From: Gymnothorax reevesii
Taxonomy: Eukaryota > Chordata > Actinopteri > Anguilliformes > Muraenidae
DNA: 64,000 nucleotides
Direction of reading: 5' to 3'
Assembly (NCBI GenBank): GCA_029721435.1
Contig: CM056574.1
Location: forward strand, 71,653,501 to 71,717,500
Shown here in pieces: positions 1-12,841 of the stretch. The notes beneath the pieces are model-generated. The model saw only the letters and a list, made by a program, of their open reading frames with translations, had not been told where the DNA came from and ran no database searches. Every line of letters begins with the position of its first letter. Position 1 is the first letter of the stretch. The translations under genes and the position numbers were made by a program.

Positions 1-733
1 TGCCAGGTGTTCTGACCACCTGCTGTAACTGTCAGTTTTTCAGGCTGTAAGACTACAATCTGGCTCTCTTGAGACTACAGCTTCCTTACTGCTTTCCTTC
101 CTTCTATTTTCTGTCATTCCTTCTTTCTTTTTCCCTCCTATTTCTTTCCTTTGTTCCTTCCTTCCTTTATTCCTTCCTTCTTTCCTACTTTACTTCCTTC
201 TATCCTGCCTTTCATCCTTCCTCCCATTCTTCCTCCCTACCAATTTTCTTTCCTACCTTCCTTAGTTTTTCTTTCCTTCCATCATGCCTTCTTTCATTCC
301 TTCATATCCTTCTTATCTTTTTTCCTTTCTTCTTTCTGCTTTCCCTCTCTTTCCTTCCCTCTTCCTTTCTTTACTTTTTCTTTCCTTCCTTCTCTCTTTC
401 CTTCTGTTTTTCATTTCTTCTTCCTCACTTTCTTCCTTCCTTCCTTCTATCTTTACTTAAATCCTTCTTCTTCCCTTCTTCCTTTCCTTCCTTCCTTACT
501 TCCTTCTTTCCGTCATTCCTCTGTTTCTTTCCTTCCTCGCCTAGTTTCCTTTGTTCTTTCCTGCCTTCCTTTGATTTCCTTCTTTTTTCCTATATTCCTT
601 CTTTCCTTACTTCCCTCATTAGTTCCTTCTTTCCCTCCTTCCTTCCTTGTTAATATTCCAAATAATTTCGTAATCGTACGGTTCACTACTTCTCCCAGTT
701 TTCACTCGATCCCCAAACAATACACATCAACGC
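1..733 (+). repeat. Unit A leader, polypyrimidine tract and junction
   Basis: The leader (1-84) is followed by a 567-bp almost pure C/T tract (85-651) of irregular CCTT, CTTT and CCCTCC words, then a conserved junction (652-733) that ends just before the minisatellite. Long frames of 190 or more codons are open across the tract only because C/T-only codons include no stop; the peptides are runs of S, F, L and P. The opposite strand is a long purine run, a sequence class able to form triplex (H-DNA) under supercoiling. Confidence 0.85.
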
Positions 734-3700
734 CCTAGCAACAACAAGAACAACATAGCAACTGTCGAGCAATGCCCAAGCAAATATTCAGAACACCATA
801 GCAACCGCCTAGCAACCACCCAAAACACCATAGCAACTGCCTAGCAACCACCCAGAACACTATAGCAACTGCCAAGCAACGCCCTAGCAACCACCCAGAA
901 CACCATAGCAACCGCCAAGCAACCACTCAGAACACCAAAGCAACTGCCTAGCAACGCCCTAGCAACCACCCAGAACACCATAGCAACCGCCTAGCAACCG
1001 CCCAAAACACCATAGCAACTGCCTAGCAACGCCCTAGCAACCGCCCAGAACACCATAGCAATCGCCTAGCAACCACCCAGAACACCATAGCAACTGCCTA
1101 GCAACGCCCGTGCAACCACCCAGAACACCATAGCAACCGCCCAGCAACCAGCCAAAACACCATAGCAACTGCCTAGCAACCCCCTAGCAACCACCCAGAA
1201 CACCATAGCAACCACTCACAACCCCATAGCAACTGCCTAGAACCGGCCTACCAACCACCCAGAACACCATAGCAACCGCCTAGCAACCACCCAGAACACC
1301 ATTGCAACTGCCTAGCAACACCATAACAACCACCCAGAACACCATAGCAACTGCCTAGCAACGCCCTAGCAACCACCCAGAACACCATAGCAACAGCCTA
1401 GCAACCATCAGAACACCATAGCAACTGCCTAGCAACGCCCTTGCAAACACCCAGAACACCAAAGCAACCGCCTAGCAACCACCCAGAACACCATAGCAAC
1501 CGACTAGCAACCACCGAGAACACCATAGCAACTGCATAGCAACGACCTAGCAACCACCCAGAACACCATAGCAACCGCCTAGCTACCACCCAGAACACCA
1601 TAGCAACCGCCTAGCAACCACCCAGAACACCATAGCAACCGACTAGCAACCACCGAGAACACCATAGCAACTGCATAGCAACGACCTAGCAACCACCCAG
1701 AACACCATAGCAACCGCCTAGCTACCACCCAGAACACCATAGCAACCGCCTAGCAACCACCCAGAACACGATAGCAACCGCCTAGCAACGCCCTCACAAC
1801 CACCAAGAACACCATAGCAACTGCCTAGCAACCACCCAGAACACCATAGCAACTGCCTAGCAACGCCGTAGCAACCACCCAGAACACTATAGCAACCGCC
1901 TAGCAACCGCCCAAAACACCATAGCAACTGCCTACCAACGCCCTAGCAACCACCCAGAACACCATACCAAACCCCTAGCAACCACCCAGAACACCATAGC
2001 AACTGCCTAGCAACGCCCTAGCAACCACCCAGAACACCATAGCAACCGCCCAGCAACCAGCCAAAACACCATAGCAACTGCCTAGCAATGCCCTAGCAAC
2101 CACCAAGAACACCTTAGCAACCGCCTAGCAACCACCCAGAACACCATAGCAACTGCCTAGGAACGCCCTAGCAACCACACAGAACACCATAGGAATCGCC
2201 TAGCAACGCCCTAGCAACCAACCAGGACACCATAGCAACCGCCTAGCAACCACCCAGAACACCATAGCAACTGCCTAGCAACGCCCTAGCAACCACCCAG
2301 AACACCATAGCAACTGGCAAGCAACCACCCAGAACACCATAGCAACCGCCTACCAACCACCCAGAACACCATAGCAACTGCCTAGCAACGCCCTAGCAAC
2401 CACCCAGAACACCATAGCAACCGCCTAGCAACCAGCCAGAACACCATAGCAACCGCCTAGCAACCACCCGGAACACCATAGCAACCACCTAGCAACTCCC
2501 TAGCAACCACCCAGAACACCATAGCAACCGCCTAGCAACCACCCAGAACACCATAGCAACTGCCTAGCAACGCCCTAGCAACCACCCAGAACACCATAGC
2601 AACCACCTAGCAACCACCCAAAACACCAAAGCAACTGCCTATCAACGCCCTAGCAACCACCCAAAACACCATAGCCACTGCCTAGCAACCACCCAGAACA
2701 CCATAGCAACTGCCTAGCAACACCCTAACAACCACCCAGAAAACCATAGCAACCGCCTAGCAAGGCCCCAGCAACCACCCAGAACACCATAGCAACCGCC
2801 TAGCAACCACCCAGAACACCATAGCAACTGCCTAGCAACGCCCTAGCAACCACCCAGAACACCATAGCAACCACCTAGCAACCACCCAAAACACCATAGC
2901 AACTGCCTAGCAACGCCCTAGCAACCACCCAGAACACCATAGCAACCGCCTAGCAACCACCCAGAACACCATAGCAACTGCCTAGCAACGCCCTAGCAAC
3001 CACCCAGAACACCATAGCAACCACCTAGCAACCACCCAAAACACCATAGCAACTGCCTAGCAACGCCCGTGCAACCACCCAGAACGCCATAGCAACCGCC
3101 TAGCAACCACCCAGAACACCATAGCAACTGCCTAGCAACGCCCTAGCAACCACCCAGAACACCATAGCAACCACCCAAAACACCATAGCAGCTGCCTAGA
3201 ACCGCCCTACCACCCACCCAGAACACCATAGCAACCGCCTAGCACCCACCCAGAACACCATTGCAACTGCCTAGCAACACCCTAACAACCACCCAGAACA
3301 CCATAGCAACCGCCTAGCAACGCCCTAGCAACCACCCAGAACACCATAGCAACAGCATAGCAACCATCAGAACACCATAGCAACTGCCTAGCAACGCCCT
3401 TGCAACCACCCAGAACACCATAGCAACCGCCTAGCAACCACCCAGAACACCATAGCAACCGACTAGCAACCACCGAGAACACCATAGCAACTGCATAGCA
3501 ACGACCTAGCAACCACCCAGAACACCATAGCAACCGCCTAGCTACCACCCAGAACACCATAGCAACCGCCTAGCAACCACCCAGAACACCAGAGCAACCG
3601 CCTAACAACCACCCAGAACATCATAGTAACACCCTACCAACCACCCAGAACACCATAACAACCGCCTAGCAACCATCTAGAACACCCTAGCCACGCCCTA

Positions 3701-4522
3701 GCCACCACCAAGAACACCATAGCAACGCCCTAGAAACCACCCAGAACACCATAGCAACCGCCTAGCAATGCCCGAGCAACCACCCAGAACACCATAGCAA
3801 CCGCCTAGCAACGCCCTAGCAACCACCCAGAACACCATAGCAACCACCCAGCAACCACCCAGAACACCATAGCAACTGCCTCGCAACACCCTAGCAACCA
3901 CCCAGAACACCATAGCAACCGCCTAGCAACGCCGGAGCAACCACCCAGAACACCATAGCAACTGCTTAGCAATGCCCTAGCAACCACCCAGAACGCCATA
4001 GCAACCACCCTAACAACCACCCAGAACACCATAGCAACTGCCTAGCAATGCCCTAGCAACCACCCAGAACACCATAGCAACTGCCTAGCAACGCCCTAGC
4101 AACCACCCAGAACACCATAGCAACTGCCTAGCAACACCCTAGCAACCACCAAGAACACCATAACAACCACCTAGCAACGCCCTAGCAACCACCCAGAACA
4201 TCATAGCAACTGCTTAGCAAAGCCCTAGCAACCACGCAGAATGCCATAGCAACCGCCTAGCAACCACCCAGAACCCCATAGCAACACTCTACCCAGAACG
4301 CCATAGCAACCGCCTAGCAACCACCCAGAACACCATAGCAATCGCCTAGCAACGCCCTATCAACCACTCAGAACACCATAGCAACCGCTTAGCAAGGCCC
4401 TAGCAACCACCCAGAACACCATTGCAACTGCCTAGCAATGCCCTAGCAACCACCCAGAACACGATAGCAGCTGCCTTGCAACACCCTCACAAGTACACAG
4501 AACACCATAGCAACTGCCTAAC
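734..4522 (+). repeat. Unit A minisatellite array
   Basis: About 3.8 kb of tandem repeats. The monomers are 32 bp or 43 bp and are made of the words CAACCACCCAG + AACACCATAG + CAACYGCCTAG, with or without CAACGCCCTAG. Variants are point changes and word gains or losses. A block near 1400-1610 recurs near 3361-3570 with the same rare CCATCAGAAC variant, showing internal duplication. Reverse-strand open frames of 60-90 codons rich in VFWVVAR and CSGWLLG words are repeat artefacts. Confidence 0.93.
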
Positions 4523-5190
4523 AACTGTTACAGCCAGTCCTCATTATGTCAAATTACAATAAAAAAATGTATTTTTTTAAGCTACTCAACTTATCAACCT
4601 TTCAGCCATTCCAACTCCTGATTGTTTTCGACTATGACTTCCGGCAACTGTTTCTTCTGCCCAATCCTGTCTCAAAATATAAGTCCTTACTACAATTCTT
4701 CACTATTTAAAAATGTCACTATTAAAAATTTCCATATGACGGTTGTCATCAACTATGACTCCCGCAAACTGTTTCCTCAGTCCACATCTGTTTCAAAATA
4801 AAAGTCCTCACCACGACCATAATTATCCTACTAAAAACGTAGCTACCAATATCATAATGCAATGATATGTTACAAACTCCACCTTATGCAACTACACTTT
4901 GCATTTTCAATGCACACGTAATTCCCTGGAATTACATTATCTAGTTATTATTATTATTATTATTATTATTCTTCTAACACACTTAATGCGGCCTCAACCG
5001 TATATCGTAGAAACTTCATTCAAACTGCGTTGCGTAGGTCTTACTTAGGACACCTGTGCAACGTATTTTTCATCTTTGTAACTTTTATACTTTTTGAGTT
5101 ATTAATAAAAAACTATAAATTTTTTCCCCCCATAGACTTAACATTGGCATTATGACATCACAATAGGGCCATTAAGCAAATTGAATCTTG
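4523..5190 (+). repeat. Unit A tail
   Basis: AT-rich conserved segment that begins AACTGTTACAGCCAGTCC after the last minisatellite word. It contains an ATT trinucleotide run (about 4945-4970, the longest among the units), the word GCATTTTCAATGCAC, and a T/C-run near 5118. It ends at the next unit's leader. I see no gene in it. Confidence 0.85.
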
Positions 5191-5881
5191 TGCCAGGTGT
5201 TCTGACCACCTGCTGTAACTGTCAGTTTCTCAGGCTGTAAGACTACAATCTGGCTCTCTTGAGACTACAGCTTCCTTACTGCTTTCCTTCCTTCTATTTT
5301 CTGTCATTCCTTCTTTCTTTTTCCCTCCTATTTCTTTCCTTCGTTCCTTCCTTCCTTTATTCATTCCTTCTTTCCTACTTTACTTCCTTCTATCCTGCCT
5401 TTCATCCTTCCTCCCATTCTTCCTCCCTACCAATTTTCTTTCCTACCTTCCTTAGTTTTTCTTTCCTTCCATCGTGCCTTCTTTCATTCCTTCATATCCT
5501 TCTTATCTTTCTTCCTTTCTTCTTTCTGCTTTCCCTCTCTTTCCTTCCCTCTTCCTTTCTTTACTTTTTCTTTCCTTCCTTCTCTCTTTCCTTCTGTTTT
5601 TCATTTCTTCTTCCTCACTTCCTTCCTTCCTTCCTTCTATCTTTACTTCCTTCTTTCCTTCATTCCTCTGTTTCTTTCCATCCATCCTCGCCTTCTTTCC
5701 TTTGTTCTTTCCTGCCTTCCTTTGATTTCCTTCTTTTTTTCCTATATTCCTTCTTTCCTTACTTCCATCATTAGTTCCTTCTTTCCCTCCTTCCTTCCTT
5801 GTTAATATTCCAAATAATTTCGTAATCGTACGGTTCACTACTTCTCCCAGTTTTCACTCGATCCCCAAACAAGACACATCA

Positions 5882-7733
5882 ACGCCCCAGCAACAACAAG
5901 AACAACATAGCAACTGTCGAGCAATGCCCAAGCAAATATTCAGAACACCATAGCAACCGCCTAGCAACCACCCAAAACACCATAGCAACTGCCTAGCAAC
6001 CACCCAGAACACTATAGCAACTGCCAAACAACGCCCTAGCAACCACCCAAAACACCATAGCAACCGCCAAGCAACCACTAAGAACACCAAAGCAACTGCC
6101 GAGCAACGCCCTAGCAACCACCCAGAACACCATAGCAACCACCCAAAACACCATAGCAACTGCCTAGCAACGCCCTAGCAACCACCAAGAACACCTTAGC
6201 AACCGCCTAGCAACCACCCAGAACACCATAGCAATTGCCTAGCAACCGCCTAGCAACCACCCAGAACACCATAGCAACTGCCTAGCAACGCCCTAGCAAC
6301 CACCCAGAACACCATACGAATCGCCTACCAACGCCCTAGCAACCACCCAGAACACCATAGCAACCGCCTAGCAACCACCCAGAACACCATTGCAACTACC
6401 TAGCAACGCCCTAGCAACCACCTAGAACACCATAGCAACCGCCTAGCAACGCCCTAGCAACCACCCAGAACACAATAGCAACTGCCTAGCAATGCCCTAG
6501 CAACCACCCAGAACACCACAGCAACCGCCTAGCACCCCCCTAGCAACCACCAAGAACACAAAATCAACTGCCAAGCAACGCCTTACAACCACCAGGTACA
6601 CCATAGCAACCGCCTAGCAATACCCTAGCAACCACCCAGAACACCATAGCAACCGCCCAGCAACTACCCCGACCACCACAGCAACTGCCTAGCAACGCCC
6701 TAGCAACCCCACAGAACACCATAGCAACCCCCTAGCAACCAACCAGAACACCATAGCAACCGCCTAGCAACTACCCGGAACACCATAGCAACTGCCTAGC
6801 AACGCCCTAGCAACCACCCAGAACACCATAGCAACCACCTAGCAACCACCCAGAACACCATAGCAACTGCCTAGCAACGCCCTAGCAACCACCCATAACA
6901 CCATAGCAACCGCCTAGCAACCACCCAAAACACCATAGCAACTGCCTAGCAACGCCCTAGCAACCACCCAGATCACCATGGCAACCGCCTAGCAACCAAC
7001 CAGAACATCATAGCAACCGCCTAGCAACACCCTAGCAACCACCCAGAACACCATAGCAACCGCCTAGCAACGCCCTAGCAACCACCCAGAACACCATAGC
7101 AACTGCCTAGCAATGCCCTAGCAACCACCCAGAACACCATAGCAACCGCCTAGCAACGCCCTAGCAACCACCAAGAACACCATAGCAACTGCCTAGCAAC
7201 CACTCAGCACACCAAAGCAACTGCCTAGCAACGCCCTAACAACCACCAGGTACACCATAGCAACCGCCTAGCAATACCCTAGCAACCACCCAGAAAACCA
7301 TAGCAACCGCCTAGCAACTACCTGGAACACCATAGCAACTGCCTAGCAACGCCCTAGCAACCACCCAGAACACCATAGTAACCACCTAGCAACCACCCAG
7401 AACACCATAGCAACTGCCTAGCAACGCCCCAGCAACCACCCAGTACACCATAGCAACTGCCTAGCAACCACCCAAAACACCATAGCAACTGCCTAGCAAC
7501 GCCCTAGCAACCACCCAGAACACCATAGCAACTGCCTAGCAACCACCCAGAACACCATAGCAACTGCCTAGCAACGCCCTAGCAACCACCCAGAACACCA
7601 TAGCAACCGCCTAGCAACCACCCAGAACACCATAGCAACTGCCTAGCAATGCCCTAGCAACCACCCAGAACACGATAGCAGCTGCCTAGCAACACCCTCA
7701 CAAGTACACAGAACACCATAGCAACTGCCTAAC
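5882..7733 (+). repeat. Unit B minisatellite array
   Basis: About 1.85 kb of the same 32/43-bp monomers. It contains the rare variant words ACAAAATCAACTGCC and CCACCAGGTACACC near 6555-6605. These mark a block that is present twice in the array of unit C, so B looks like the shorter relative of C. Confidence 0.92.
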
Positions 7734-8393
7734 AACTGTTACAGCCAGTCCTCATTATGTCAAATTACAATAAAAAAAATGTAACTTTTTAAGCTACTCA
7801 ACTTATCAACCTTTCAGCCATTCCAACTCCTGATTGTTTTCGACTATGACTTCCGGCAACTGTTTCTTCTGCCCAATCCTGTCTCAAAATATAACTCCTT
7901 ACTACAATTCTTCACTATTAAAAAATGTCACTATTAAAAATTTCCATATGACAGTTGTCATCAACTATGACTCCCGCAAACTGTTTCCTCAGTCCACATC
8001 TGTTTCAAAATAAAAGTCCTTACCACTACCATAATTATCCTACTAAAAACGTAGCTACCAATATCATAATGCAATGATATGTTACAAACTCCACCTTATG
8101 CAAGTACACTTTGCATTTTCAATGCACACGTAATTCCCTGGAATTACATTATCTAGTTGTTATTATTATTATTCTTCTAACACACTTAATGCGGCCTCAA
8201 CCGTTTATTGTAGAAACTTCATTCAAACTGCGTAGCGTAGGTCATACTTAGGACACCTGTGCAATGTATTTTTCATCTTTGTAACTTTTATACTTTTTGA
8301 GTTATTAATAAAAAACTATAAATTTTTTCCCCCCATAGACTTAACATTGGCATTATGACATCACAATAGGGCCATTAAGCAAATGGAATCTTG
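7734..8393 (+). repeat. Unit B tail
   Basis: Conserved 660-bp tail like that of unit A, with a shorter ATT run (about 8160-8173). There is no gene in it. Confidence 0.85.
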
Positions 8394-9122
8394 TGCCAGG
8401 TGTTCTGACCACCTGCTGTAACTGTCAGTTTCTCAGGCTGTAATACTACAATCTGGCTCTCTTGAGACTTCAGCTTCCTTACTGCTTTCCTTCCTTCTAT
8501 TTTCTGTCATTCCTTCTTTCTTTTTCTCTCCTATTTCTTTCCTTCGTTCCTTCCTTCCTTTATTCGTTCCTTGTTTCCTACTTTACTTCCTTCTACCCTG
8601 CCTTTCATCCTTCCTCCCATTCTTCATCCCTACCAATTTTCTTTCCAACCTTCCTTAGTTTTTCTTTCCATCCATCATGCCTTCTTTCATTCCTTCATAT
8701 CCTTCTTATCTTTCTTCCTTTCTTCTTTCTGCTTTCCCTCTCTTTCCTTCCCTCTTCCTTTCTTTACTTTTTCTTTCCTTCCTTCTCTCTTTCCTTCTGT
8801 TTTTCATTTCTTCTTCCTCACTTCCTTCCTTCCTTCTATCTTTACTTAAATCCTTCTTTTTCCCTTCTTCCTTTCCTTCCTTCTTTACTTCGTTCTTTCC
8901 TTCATTCCTCTGTTTCTTTCCATCCATCCTCGCCTTCTTTCCTTTGTTCTTTCCTGCCTTCCTTTGTTTTCCTTCTTTTTTTCCTATATTCCTTCTTTCC
9001 TTACTTCCATCATTAGTTCCTTCTTTCCCTCCTTCCTTCCTTGTTAATATTCCAAATAATTTTGTAATCGTACGGTTCACTACTTCTCCCAGTTTTCACT
9101 CGATCCCCAAACAAGACACATC

Positions 9123-11457
9123 AACGCCCTAGCAACAACAAGAACAACATAGCAACTGTCGAGCAATGCCCAAGCAAATATTCAGAACACCATAGCAACC
9201 GCCTAGCAACCACCCAAAACACCATAGCAACTGCCTAGCAACCACCCAGAACACTATAGCAACTGCCAAACAACGCCCTAGCAACCACCTAAAACACCAT
9301 AGCAACCGCCAAGCAACCACTCAGAACACCAAAGCAACTGCCTAGCAACGCCCTAGCAACCACCCAGAACACCATAGCAACCACCCAAAACACCATAGCA
9401 ACTGCCTAGCAACGCCCTAGCAACCACAAAGAACACCTTAGCAACCGCCTAGCAACCACCCAGAACACCATAGCAACTGCCTAGCAACCGCCTAGCAACC
9501 ACCCAGAACACCATAGCAACTGCCTAGCAACGCCCTAGCAACCACCCAGAACACCATAGGAATCGCCTAGCAACGCCCTAGCAACCACCCAGAACACCAT
9601 AGCAACCGCCTAGCAACCACCCAGAACACCATTGCAACTACCTAGCAACGCCCTAGCAACCACCCAGAACACCATAGCAACCGCCTAGCAACGCCCTAGC
9701 AACCACCCAGAACACCATAGCAACTGCCTAGCAATGCCCTAGCAACCACCCAGAACACCATAGCAACCGCCTAGCAACGCCCTAGCAACCACCAAGAACA
9801 CCAAATCAACTGCCTAGCAACGCCTTACAACCACCAGGTACACCATAGCAACCGCCTAGCAATACCCTAGCAACCACCCAGAACACCATAGCAACCGCCT
9901 AGCAACTACCCGGAACACCATAGCAACTGCCTAGCAACGCCCTAGCAACCACCCAGAACACCATAGCAACCACCCAAAACACCATAGCAACTGCCTAGCA
10001 TTGCCCTAGCAACCACCAAGAACACCTTAGCAACCGCCTAGCAACCACCCAGAACACCATAGCAACTGCCTAGCAACCGCCTAGCAACCACCCAGAACAC
10101 CATAGCAACTGCCTAGCAACGCCCTAGCAACCACCCAGAACACCATAGGAATCGCCTAGCAACGCCCTAGCAACCACCCAGAACACCACAGCAACCGCCT
10201 AGCAACCACCCAGAACACCAATGCAACTTCCGAGCAACGCCCTAGCAACCACCCAGAACACCATAGCAACCACCCAGCAACGCCCTAGCAAACACCCAGA
10301 ACACCATAGCAACTGCCTAGCAATGCCCTAGCAACCACCCAGAACACCATAGCAACCGCCTAGCAACGCCCTAGCAACCACCCAGAACACCAAATCAACT
10401 GCCTAGCAACGCCTTACAACCACCAGGTACACCATAGCAACCGCCTAGCAATACCCTAGCAACCACCCAGAACACCATAGCAACCGCCTAGCAACTACCC
10501 GGAACACAATAGCAACTGCCTAGCAACGCCCTAGCAACCACCCAGAACACCATAGCAACCGCCTAGCAACTACCCGGAACACCAAACCAACTGCATACCA
10601 CCGCCCTACCAACAACACATAACACAATAGCAACCGCCTAGCAACCACCCAAAACACCATAACAACTGCCTAGCAACGCCCTAGCAACCACCCAGATCAC
10701 CATAGCAACCGCCTAACAACCAACCAGAACATCATAACAACCCCCTAGCAACACCCTAGCAACCACCCAGAACACCATAGCAACCGCCTAGCAACGCCCT
10801 AGCAACCACCCAGAACACCATAGCAACTGCCTAGCAATGCCCTAGCACCCACCCAGAACACCATAGCAACCGCCTAGCAACGCCCTAGCAACCACCAAGA
10901 ACACCATAGCAACTGCCTAGCAACCACTCAGCACACCAAAGCAACTGCCTAGCAACGCCCTAACAACCACCAGGTACACCATAGCAACCGCCTAGCAATA
11001 CCCTAGCAACCACCCAGAAAACCATAGCAACCGCCTAGCAACTACCTGGAACACCAAAGCAACTGCCTAGCAACGCCCTAACAACCACCCAGAACACCAT
11101 AGCAACCACCTAGCAACCACCCAGAACACCATAGCAACTGCCTAGCAACGCCCCAGCAACCACCCAGTACACCATAGCAACTGCCTAGCAACCACCCAAA
11201 ACACCATAGCAACTGCCTAGCAACGCCCTAGCACCCACCCAGAACACCATAGCATCTGCCTAGCAACCACCCAGAACACCATAGCAACTGCCTAGCAACG
11301 CCCTAGCAACCACCCAGAACACCATAGCAACCGCCTAGCAACCACCCAGAACACCATAGCAACTGCCTAGCAATGCCCGAGCAACCACCCAGAACACGAT
11401 AGCAGCTGCCTAGCAACACCCTCACAAGTACACAGAACACCATAGCAACTGCCTAAC
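9123..11457 (+). repeat. Unit C minisatellite array
   Basis: About 2.3 kb of 32/43-bp monomers. A block carrying the AAATCAACTGCC and CCACCAGGTACACC variants occurs near 9800 and again near 10390, about 590 bp apart, while unit B has it once in this position. This is direct evidence of an intra-array duplication. Confidence 0.92.
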
Positions 11458-12111
11458 AACTGTTACAGCCAGTCCTCATTATGTCAAATTACAATAAAAA
11501 AAATGTAACTTCTTAAGCTACTCAACTTATCAACCTTTCAGCCATTCCAACTCCTGATTGTTTTCGACTATGACTTCCGGCAACTGTTTCTTCTGCCCAA
11601 TCCTGTCTCAAAATATAACTCCTTACTACAATTCTTCACTATTAAAAAATGTCACTATTAAAAATTTCCATATGACAGTTGTCATCAACTATGACTCCCG
11701 CAAACTGTTTCCTCAGTCCACATCTGTTTCAAAATAAAAGTCCTCACCACTACCATAGTTATCCTACTAAAAACCTAGCTACCAATATCATAATGCAATT
11801 ATTTGTAACAAACTCCACCTTATCCAACTACACTTTGCATTTTCAATGCACACGTAATTCCCTGGAATTACATTATCTAGTTATTATTATTCTTCTAACA
11901 CACTTAATGCGGCCTCAACCGTTTAACGTAGAAACTTCATTCAAACTGCGTTGCGTAGGTCTTACTTAGGACACCTGTGCAATGTATTTTTCATCTTTGT
12001 AACTTTTATACTTTTTGAGTTATTAATAAAAAACTATAAATTTTTTCCCCCCATAGACTTAACATTGGCATTATGACATCACAATAGGGCCATGAAGCAA
12101 ATGGAATCTTG
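11458..12111 (+). repeat. Unit C tail
   Basis: Conserved tail. The part from about 11679 to 11990 carries variants (CATAGTT, AAACCTAG, CAATTATTTGTAAC, TTATCCAAC) absent from the tails of A, B and D but present in unit F. A 96-codon open frame at 11679-11969 reflects this DNA identity and is not conserved in the other copies. Confidence 0.85.
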
Positions 12112-12841
12112 TGCTAGGTGTTCTGACCACCTGCTGTAACTGTCAGTTTCGCAGGCTGTAATACAACAATCTGGCTCTCTTGAGACTACAGCTTCCTTAC
12201 TGCTTTCCTTCCTTCTATTTTCTGTCATTCCTTCTTTCTTTTTCCCTGCTATTTCTTTCCTTCGTTCCTTCCTTCCTTTATTCGTTCCTTCTTTCCTACT
12301 TTACTCCCTTCTCTCCTTCCTTTCATCCCTCCTCCCATTCTTCCTCCCTACCAATTTTCTTTGCAACCTTCCTTAGTTTTTCTTCCCTTCCATCATGCCT
12401 TCTTTCATTCCTTCATATGCTTCTTATCTTTCTTCCTTTCTTCTTTCTGCTTTCCCTCTCTTTCCTTCCCTATTCCTTTCTTTACTTTTTCTTTCCTTCC
12501 TTCTCTCTTTCCTTCTGTTTTTCATTTCTTCTTCCTCACTTCCTTCCTTCCTTCCTTCTATCTTTACTTAAATCCTTCTTCTTCCCTTCTTCCTTTCCTT
12601 CCTTCTTTACTTCCTTCTTTCCTTCATTCCTCTGTTTCTTTCCATCCATCCTCGCCTTCTTTCCTTTGTTCTTTCCTGCCTTCCTTTGATTTCCTTCTTT
12701 TTTTCCTATATTCCTTCTTTCCTTACTTCCCTCATTAGTTCCTTCTTTCCCTCCTTCCTTGTTAATATTCCAAATAATGTCGTAATCGTACGGTTCACTA
12801 CTTCTCCCAGTTTTCACTCGATCCCCAAACAAGACACATCA

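Larger units (their letters stand above)
1..5190 (+). repeat. Macrosatellite unit A
   Basis: This is the first complete copy of the tandem unit. It runs from the leader word TGCCAGGTGTTCTGACC to the last base before the same word recurs. The order is leader, polypyrimidine tract, junction, minisatellite and tail. The same order recurs at 5191, 8394, 12112, 22143, 29337 and 30609, always on the same strand and with no unique DNA between copies, so this is a tandem array and not dispersed insertions. Because the copies abut, the true ends of the ancestral unit cannot be fixed and the chosen start is a convention. No function is recognised. Confidence 0.9.
5191..8393 (+). repeat. Macrosatellite unit B
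   Basis: Second head-to-tail copy, 3203 bp. The leader is 5191-5274, the C/T tract about 5275-5802, the junction to about 5881, the array 5882-7733 and the tail 7734-8393. The C/T tract lacks a block of about 35 bp that units A, C and D have near the end of the tract. It has no inserted element and is one of the two cleanest copies for deriving a consensus. Confidence 0.9.
8394..12111 (+). repeat. Macrosatellite unit C
   Basis: Third copy, 3718 bp. The C/T tract is about 8477-9042, the array 9123-11457 and the tail 11458-12111. There is no inserted element. It is closest to B through the array, while its tail shares diagnostic variants with the tail of unit F. Confidence 0.9.

Noticed and set aside
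69..738. Open frames of 190 or more codons in the C/T tract (also at 5259, 8462, 12180, 22211, 29405 and 56321)
   Set aside because: C/T-only DNA contains no stop codons. The peptides are runs of S, F, L and P, and the frame differs between copies through length changes, so there is no sign of selection for coding.
735..4032. Reverse-strand frames in the minisatellite giving WCSGWLLG and VFWVVAR repeats
   Set aside because: The 32- and 43-bp monomers sum to 75 bp, a multiple of three, which keeps a frame open for a few repeats. Frames break at every odd monomer and have no consistent start.
734..4522. CRISPR-like repeat array
   Set aside because: There are no unique spacers; the parts between conserved words are themselves repeats, and the context is eukaryotic.
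11679..11969. 96-codon frame also found at 30176-30466
   Set aside because: It is the same DNA patch in two tails. The other tails do not keep the frame, so near-identity reflects DNA copying and not protein conservation.
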